From positions 1 to 38,829 of the forward strand of contig MCFL01000223.1 in the NCBI GenBank assembly GCA_002102555.1: a stretch of DNA of 38,829 nt, read 5' to 3'. A program made the translations under genes and the position numbers. Source of the stretch: Catenaria anguillulae PL171 (taxonomy: Eukaryota > Blastocladiomycota > Blastocladiomycetes > Blastocladiales > Catenariaceae). Below are positions 33,994-38,829 of this stretch, piece by piece (positions within the stretch are counted from its first letter, which is position 1; each line of letters opens with the position of its first letter). The notes beneath the pieces are model-generated. The model saw only the letters and a list, made by a program, of their open reading frames with translations, made no database searches and was not told the origin of the DNA.

Positions 33994-34649
33994 CTGTTGC
34001 ACATGGAAATCAGCTCAGTTCGCATCACAAGTTCGAATCGATCGGTCAGCGCGCAAAGAAGGAACGTACGGAAGCACGAACTTGTGGACGAATGGCTTTG
34101 TCGTCGACCGGATCATGTTTTCGACATGGAGCGCCAAGGCGACCCACTGTAGACCGGGCAGTGATGGACAGGGGTCATTGTGAGTGAGCCGGGCGAAGGG
34201 AGATGGAACAGCACGAACTTGCAGGTAGAAACAACGCACGGTCGTCTTCTTGATGGTTGCCACTTCCACGCCTTGGGCCCGCAACTTTGTCACGAGCAGT
34301 CCACAATATACCGACTTGACCTTGTCGATTGAGCTCGAGTCGGTCGGGAATGCCACCTTGAAGAGTGCAACAAACCGGGCGACGAGTGGGACGTGGTCGT
34401 AGCTGAACAGGTCGCATCCCACAAAGTCGGCGACTGCATCCATGAAGGAGCATGGCCAACGTTCTCGCCAGTTTGGTCTGGATTCTTGATCCAACGTGAG
34501 GATGCGCAAGGTGATACGCAACGCCCATGCGCACGAGTAGCTCGAACCCGTCAACATTTGTTTTGAATGTACCATCGAAAAAAAGCTCCAAGACAACCAT
34601 GGGGTGCTTCTTGGGTTTGCGCATCGAGCAAACGCACGCCATCCTAAAT

Positions 34650-34960
34650 GAAACGCGCGCGGAACCGCACAAGGACATAGGCAACTTGGTTGAGGTGCAT
34701 CTTCTTCTTGGGGTTTTGGTACATCTCATAAAAGTTGTGAATGAACTGAGCAAGTTGATAGACAGAAACGTTAGTTGATGACGGACCAAGGGCGGCGTCC
34801 AATATGCAGGATTGCAACGTACGTGTTCATTGTTTGCCGTCCTCAAGTTGGCAAGGCACTTGAGCGGCGCATGCAGGAGGCAGAGCTGCTCGGGCTCGCC
34901 GCCACAGCTCGCGTTGTCGACAACGCCCTCGGAAGGGTTGGTGGCGACCTGGGTCAAGTC
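34650..34960 (-). repeat. N-side module, copy 2
   Basis: Reads VVDNASCGGEPEQLCLLHAP, LKCLANLRTANNEH, then after an intron (34746-34822, GTACGT donor, CTCAG acceptor) FIHNFYEMYQNPKKKMHLNQ. It matches copy 1 in both exons, in intron position and in phase. The 14 bases GTGCGGTTCCGCGC are identical in both copies. LKCLAxxxTANN resembles an armadillo-type helix, but this is too short to call. Confidence 0.7.
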
Positions 34961-35269
34961 GAGCGCTCGGGGAAGCGACGGCGCAGGCGCGAAGCGGGTG
35001 GTGTGGGCCAAGTGTAGCTTGAGGGTGAAGACGTTGCCATTGTAGGCCTTGTCGAAGAAGGAATCAATGATCGTGCCGGAATGCTGGAGCGGTGTGCGTC
35101 GCATTGGTAAACGTGGTGCTCAAAAAGGAGCACCAACTTGCGCAGGTCGATGGCAGAGTTGGTAATGGAGTCCAGATGGATTTTGTGCGTCGGAGTAAGT
35201 AGTTGCATCCTTTGCTCAATGCAAAATGCAAGACGGGAGTTGAATCCATGACGAGATGCTGGACCTTGT

Positions 35270-35707
35270 GCGCGGAACCGCACAGGATGGTCAACTTGTT
35301 TGAGGTGTATCTTTTTCTTGGGGTTTTGGTACATGTCATAATGGTCGTAAAGGAGCTGAGCGAGTTGACAGAGACGGAAACATGAGAGTTGGTTAGTGTC
35401 TGATCAAGTGCGGCGCCTGACACACACGATTGTAACGGACGTCTTCGTTGCTGGCGGCCGTGAAACTGGCCAGACACTTGAGTGGCGCACGAAGGAGGCA
35501 GAGACGCTTTGCTTCGCTGACATAGCTGGGATTGTTGACCAAGCCCTTGGGTGGGGCAGCGGCGAGTTGCTGGGAGACAGTGGAAAAGGCCAAACACGCA
35601 CCTTTTTCTGATCGGCCGAACTCTCCAAGCACCCTCCGATCCTCCTCGCCAATGACTTCAGGTCGCAAAACGATACAGCACCAGTCTTGCTTCAAGTTCC
35701 CATCCAT
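35270..35707 (-). repeat. N-side module, copy 1, with possible start of the locus
   Basis: A possible start ATG lies at 35707 (MDGNLKQDWCCIVLRPEVIG). The part shared with copy 2 reads LVNNPSYVSEAKRLCLLRAP, LKCLASFTAASNED, then after an intron (35356-35440, GTCCGT donor, CTCAG acceptor) LLYDHYDMYQNPKKKIHLKQ. Further on HLDSITNSAIDLRKLVLLFE is helical and has no clear counterpart in copy 2. No named family is recognised. Confidence 0.65.
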
Positions 35708-36263
35708 CGCGGCCTCCAAACTATCCCTCGCGCACAACAGCACTGAAGGAGATGTGGGATCATGTATTTTTTTTGTTTGGAGGGAAGGCAGTACAGGGCA
35801 CAGGTGGATAAATCGAAAAGTCCAACCGTCATTGTTGGAGCACAAATGGCAATTGAACATGGAGCTGAAGAGATGAAATGAACAGCAAGTCGAGGACAAT
35901 CTTGAGATGTAAGGGAAAACGAGTAGGAAATGAGAAGGAGACGAACGGGCAACAAAAGAAGAACGATCAGTGCGAGAGGGGTGAAAATGAGATGGAAACG
36001 TGGGATCGGGAGGTGTTAAAATTGTGAGACATCCATGTCGACAATAACACAAGACAATGAAGAGTGTGATCTATCCGCAAGAGTGGGCGGCAACCAGTGC
36101 TGACCCAAAGTGGGGAAAAAAGTCAAAACGACGGATGACCAGAGAAAATGTAAAGGCGAGTCAACCATCGTCGCGCGCCGAACACCAGCGTGGAGCTTGT
36201 GAATCTACTTGATTGATCACCGAGACCATCATGTCTCACCCGACCTTGGACCACGTGCACGCC
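35708..36263. other. Intergenic, upstream of the duplicated locus
   Basis: About 555 bases of lower GC with a T-run at 35768-35775. It should hold the promoter of the duplicated locus and the 3' end of the secreted CBM19-like gene, both minus strand. An open frame continues upstream of 35707 but is Ser/Phe/His-rich and not protein-like. No gene is called. Confidence 0.4.
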
Positions 36264-37202
36264 TTAGGCGAATCCAAAGAACATGGTCCCATCGGCCGCC
36301 GTTTTGCACACGGTCCCTGCGGGCACGCTGAGCGTCACAAACCGTTGAGCAGGGTCGCATTGCTCAAACGACTTGGGGCCAGCACACCTCATGTCACCAA
36401 GGGTGCACTTGCCAGAGCCGGCTCCCGGTTGCAGTGGCGCGGCCGGTGGTGTCGTGGGAGTAGCAGCCGGAGGAGTCGACGTGGGGCGCGCTGGAGGAGC
36501 AGGCGCATCGTCTTGACGGCGTCCACCACCGCCCTGAGTCCGGGTCGGCACGGGCACACTTGTAGGCGTGGGAATGGTCGGAGGCGTGGGTGATCCACCG
36601 CTACCGTTGCCGCCCGCGACTCTGACATCCAAACAAGAATCGTAATCCTCAGGGAACGCTGCGCCCAAGTGCGTCGCGACGACCTTGACCTTGATGACGC
36701 AGTTTGTGCACGTGGCTGTAGCGGGGATCTGCACATCCATGGCGTCTTGGCGGTTGACACAGTCGGGCTGAGACCCGAGACTTGTGGTTGCACCCGTGTC
36801 GCGGTTGATGAGCGTTGCCTGGCACAGGCCAACGTGACGAGCGCCGTTGCCAATCTCGAAAGGCAGGCGGACCGAGGTCCCGGCTTGGATCGTGCGCGGC
36901 GACGAGCTGGGTGGGAATTGCAGACAGTCGAGGACAGGCCGGAGGACGCCGCCGCCAGCGATGGGCCAAAAGCGCCTGTCAAGAAGGAACACAAAGGCAA
37001 AAGATCGAGCGGCGTGAGAAGCGTGATTCGAGTCATGAGCGGGTGCAAACAAAATCATGGAAAGGCAAACTTACCGGTTGTCGCTTGGGAATGCAATGCC
37101 TTCGCGGCTCCCAGTCAATGTGAAATGGGCAGAGACGGGCAGCACCGCGGCCGTGAGGGCAAGGACGAACGTCAAGGTGGCGACGAGAGACGAGCGAGTC
37201 AT
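36264..37202 (-). CDS. Secreted protein with N-terminal His after cleavage and CBM19-like module
   Basis: Two exons (37202-37075, 36975-36264) encode 279 residues. Residues 1-25 form a clear signal peptide (LVATLTFVLALTAAVLPVSA). Cleavage after VSA would leave His26 as the first residue (HFTLTG), the arrangement of copper-binding LPMO and LPMO-like (X325) proteins, in which a second histidine completes the brace; His90 in NGARHVGLCQ is a candidate. The N-terminal domain (26 to about 170) has several Cys (DCL, GLC, PDC, CTNC, DSCLDV). A Pro/Thr-rich linker (about 175-235) follows. The C-terminal 45 residues (CTLGDMRCAGP, FEQCDPAQRF, PAGTVC) match the Cys pattern of chitin-binding CBM19. A role at the cell wall or on external chitin fits, but enzymatic activity is not shown. 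Confidence 0.8.
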
Positions 37203-38206
37203 GTTGTTGACTGACTAAAGATGATGATGTGGAATGGATCACAGATCACGGAGCACGCAGTGCTGGACGAGAATCAAATGGAAAGAAGAACGCAAGGCAG
37301 CCTTAGGCAGGAAAGAATCGACCAGACAGGAACAGACACGCAGTGCCGGACTGTTTGGGATGAATCAAAGGGAGAGGGCAGGACGAGTCAACGTGGGAAT
37401 GCCTTGAAGAGTGCGAGACGCAGATGCAGCCGGGGCGAGAAGGGCTTGCTCAGGAAGGGGAGCGGTGGGTCTATATGCTTTGGTCGGGGTTGCATGTCTG
37501 GGACTCGGCGAGCTTGGGAAAGCTCGGGAAATGAAATGTTAATCTAGCTTGATCCGCCGACAAGCACCACAACAATATTGCATGCGCCCTGCCAGACAGA
37601 CAAGCTGCTTGTCATTTCCGAGATGAGCTCACGTGCGCGGTTGCCGCCCGCTCGCTCCTTCCACTGCGGGCCCAGTCGGTCGCCCTAGTAGAAGCAGCGA
37701 GATGATCTGCCATGCGCGCGATGAGTGACTGATCGCACTTGCTTGTTTTCTGAGCGACACCCTTCGGTATGTACAGCGAGACTGTCACTGGCTCACTGCA
37801 GTGAATAGCTGTCGATGCATGCGACCTCTGCCTGGCGGGGGGTGGCACAGACGGAGGGGAACGATGAACCATTGGCCGTTGCCCAGTCTCACGCGGATGC
37901 TTCTTGAGTTGAACGCGTCAAGGGACGGACGGCAAGACAGATACGCATCACGTGAGCTCGTGCGAGGCACAATGCAGATGGAGCCAACTCCCACGCGCTC
38001 ACGTCAGCTGCAGTGTGCACGTTTGAGTCATCCATCCGGCCTCATTTTGCAGACTTGCCACGGCCATGCAACCGTAAACATCAAAAGCACAAGCACTTCC
38101 ACCTCGCCCGAGCAATTGTCATTTCCACTTGCTCATCCCACTCCAGCAACACAGTCACAGTCGCGACAACCCGCACGACATCGAAATCGTAATCGCAAAA
38201 TCAACC
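37203..38206. promoter_or_regulatory. Divergent intergenic region, CBM19-like / REI1
   Basis: About 1 kb between two divergent start codons, the longest gene-free stretch in the window. It contains one ACGCGT (MCB-like) hexamer near 37915 and a C/A-rich leader just before the REI1 ATG. I see no gene, tRNA or repeat. Confidence 0.45.
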
Positions 38207-38829
38207 ATGGCGTCCGCCGCTCCCTCTGGCTACTCTTTCACCTGCATGTCGTGCCATGTGGCCTTCTCGACGCCGACCAGCAGCGCAACCACTACCGTAC
38301 CGACTGGCACAGGTACAACCTGAAGCGCAAGGTTGCTGAGCTTGCGCCCGTGACGGCCGAGGAGTTTGCGCAGCGTGTGCTGTCGCGCCAGGCCGCCGAC
38401 CGGTCCCAAGCCGAAGATGCCCAGCTCGGATTCACTTGCAACTTGTGCAACAAGACTTACGCCAACGAAAACGGGTACCGCAACCACATTGCGTCCAAGA
38501 AGCACAAGGAGCGCGCTGCCGCCGCCGACATTGATACCGAGCAGTACCCGACGGCGCTGTTGACGAGGCAGCCCAAGAAAGGCGGCAAGGCGGCGCCCGA
38601 GGTGTCGCCTGCGACGGTCGAGTCGCCCGTGTCGGCTGGTAATGCAGGGGCAGCCGGCGCGCAGAATGAGCTCGAGCAGGAGCAGGCAGATGTGGAGGCG
38701 ATGATTGAGAAGAAGTTGGCCGAGGCGGTCAAGTTGGAGCTCAACGATTGCTTGTTCTGCCCCCTCAAGTTGCCGACCATGGAAGAGTATGTTTTGGGTC
38801 TTCGATTGCGTCTCCCCAAACGATCCCAT
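38207..38829 (+). CDS. REI1: REI1/ZNF622-like 60S maturation factor, first exon, partial
   Basis: REI1 is a cytoplasmic zinc-finger protein that helps recycle Arx1 and check the exit tunnel of new 60S subunits. Exon 1 runs from 38207 to 38786; a donor (GAGTATGT) opens an intron that leaves the window. The first C2H2 finger is FTCMSCHVAF followed by DADQQRNHYRTDWHRYNLKR, the most conserved stretch of the family, then KVAELAPVTAEEFAQRV. The second finger is FTCNLCNKTYANENGYRNHI with SKKHKERA, and CLFCPLKLPTMEE starts the third. The two halves of the first finger lie in different frames: one base seems to be missing around 38267, between VAF and DADQQ. No intron of normal size explains it. Because both sides are well conserved, a sequencing or assembly error is the simplest reading; a real mutation is possible. 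Confidence 0.88.

Larger units (their letters stand above)
32736..35707 (-). other. Unidentified, internally duplicated multi-module locus
   Basis: A minus-strand locus of about 3 kb that I cannot assign to a named family. Two different modules each occur twice. An N-side module carries a LCLLxAPLKCLA segment followed after an intron by MYQNPKKK. A C-side module carries an SSB-like OB-fold motif and ends with DI(I/V)RxMKxETM. Between them are helical stretches that also look related to one another (GLQxVAxxxxN before each C-side module). Exon boundaries are conserved between copies, so duplication included introns. The longest uninterrupted coding stretch is about 215 codons (33214-33860). 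The reading frame changes more than once between modules, so the locus is decayed, or uses splicing I did not resolve, or contains assembly indels. It could be one multi-domain gene or two tandem genes. Host or captured viral origin is open; I did not attempt to reconstruct it. Confidence 0.5.

Noticed and set aside
32736-35707. Argonaute, Ric8/synembryn or armadillo assignment for the duplicated locus
   Set aside because: Short look-alikes such as LKCLANL were considered, but no second motif of any of these families could be found, so no name is given.
38207-38323. Short independent 38-residue protein ending at 38323
   Set aside because: Its first part is the start of the REI1 zinc finger, and the remaining Ser/Thr-rich part is a frame shadow of the conserved REI1 sequence.

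Overview
The window reads as nuclear DNA of a fungus. Genes are dense, on both strands, and cut by short GT-AG introns (about 64 to 127 bases, mostly with GTACGT, GTATGT or GTGCGT donors). Several products are of fungal type: a secreted protein with a CBM19-like module, a Vac7-like vacuolar membrane protein, and two peroxisomal ABCD half-transporters. CBM19 plus this intron style would fit an early-diverging (chytrid-like) lineage, but that placement is inference. Stop codons are standard and all exon models below close in frame unless stated.

Layout from left to right: a BTB/POZ-like protein (minus, 0.7-2.2 kb); the splicing factor SYF2 (plus); the XPG/Rad2 repair endonuclease (plus); the replicative helicase subunit MCM7 (minus, six exons); the ribosome-assembly GTPase NOG2 (plus); two tandem paralogs of an unnamed charged-repeat family (plus, 14.6-17.6 kb); ABCD half-transporter A (minus); a MAT2B-like extended SDR (plus); a Nudix hydrolase of the YJR142W/thiamine-pyrophosphokinase-related type (minus); a large Vac7-like protein (plus); ABCD half-transporter B (minus); the SSU processome factor UTP23 (minus); an unidentified, internally duplicated locus with an SSB-like OB-fold motif (minus, 32.7-35.7 kb); a secreted CBM19-like protein whose mature N-terminus would be histidine (minus); and the first exon of a REI1/ZNF622 60S maturation factor (plus), which runs off the right edge.

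Most of the window is housekeeping: DNA replication and repair (MCM7, XPG), splicing (SYF2) and ribosome biogenesis (NOG2, UTP23, REI1). The two ABCD genes lie 8 kb apart, share one intron at the same codon (residue 345 in both models), and differ in their ATPase motifs. They are the natural candidates for the two halves of one peroxisomal fatty-acyl transporter.

The least explained part is 32.7-35.7 kb. Two different modules each occur twice there, each pair with a matching exon boundary, and I recognise no named family. The reading frame changes more than once between modules, so the locus is either decayed or touched by assembly errors. The REI1 first exon also contains an apparent one-base frame change, so assembly indels are a live explanation for both.
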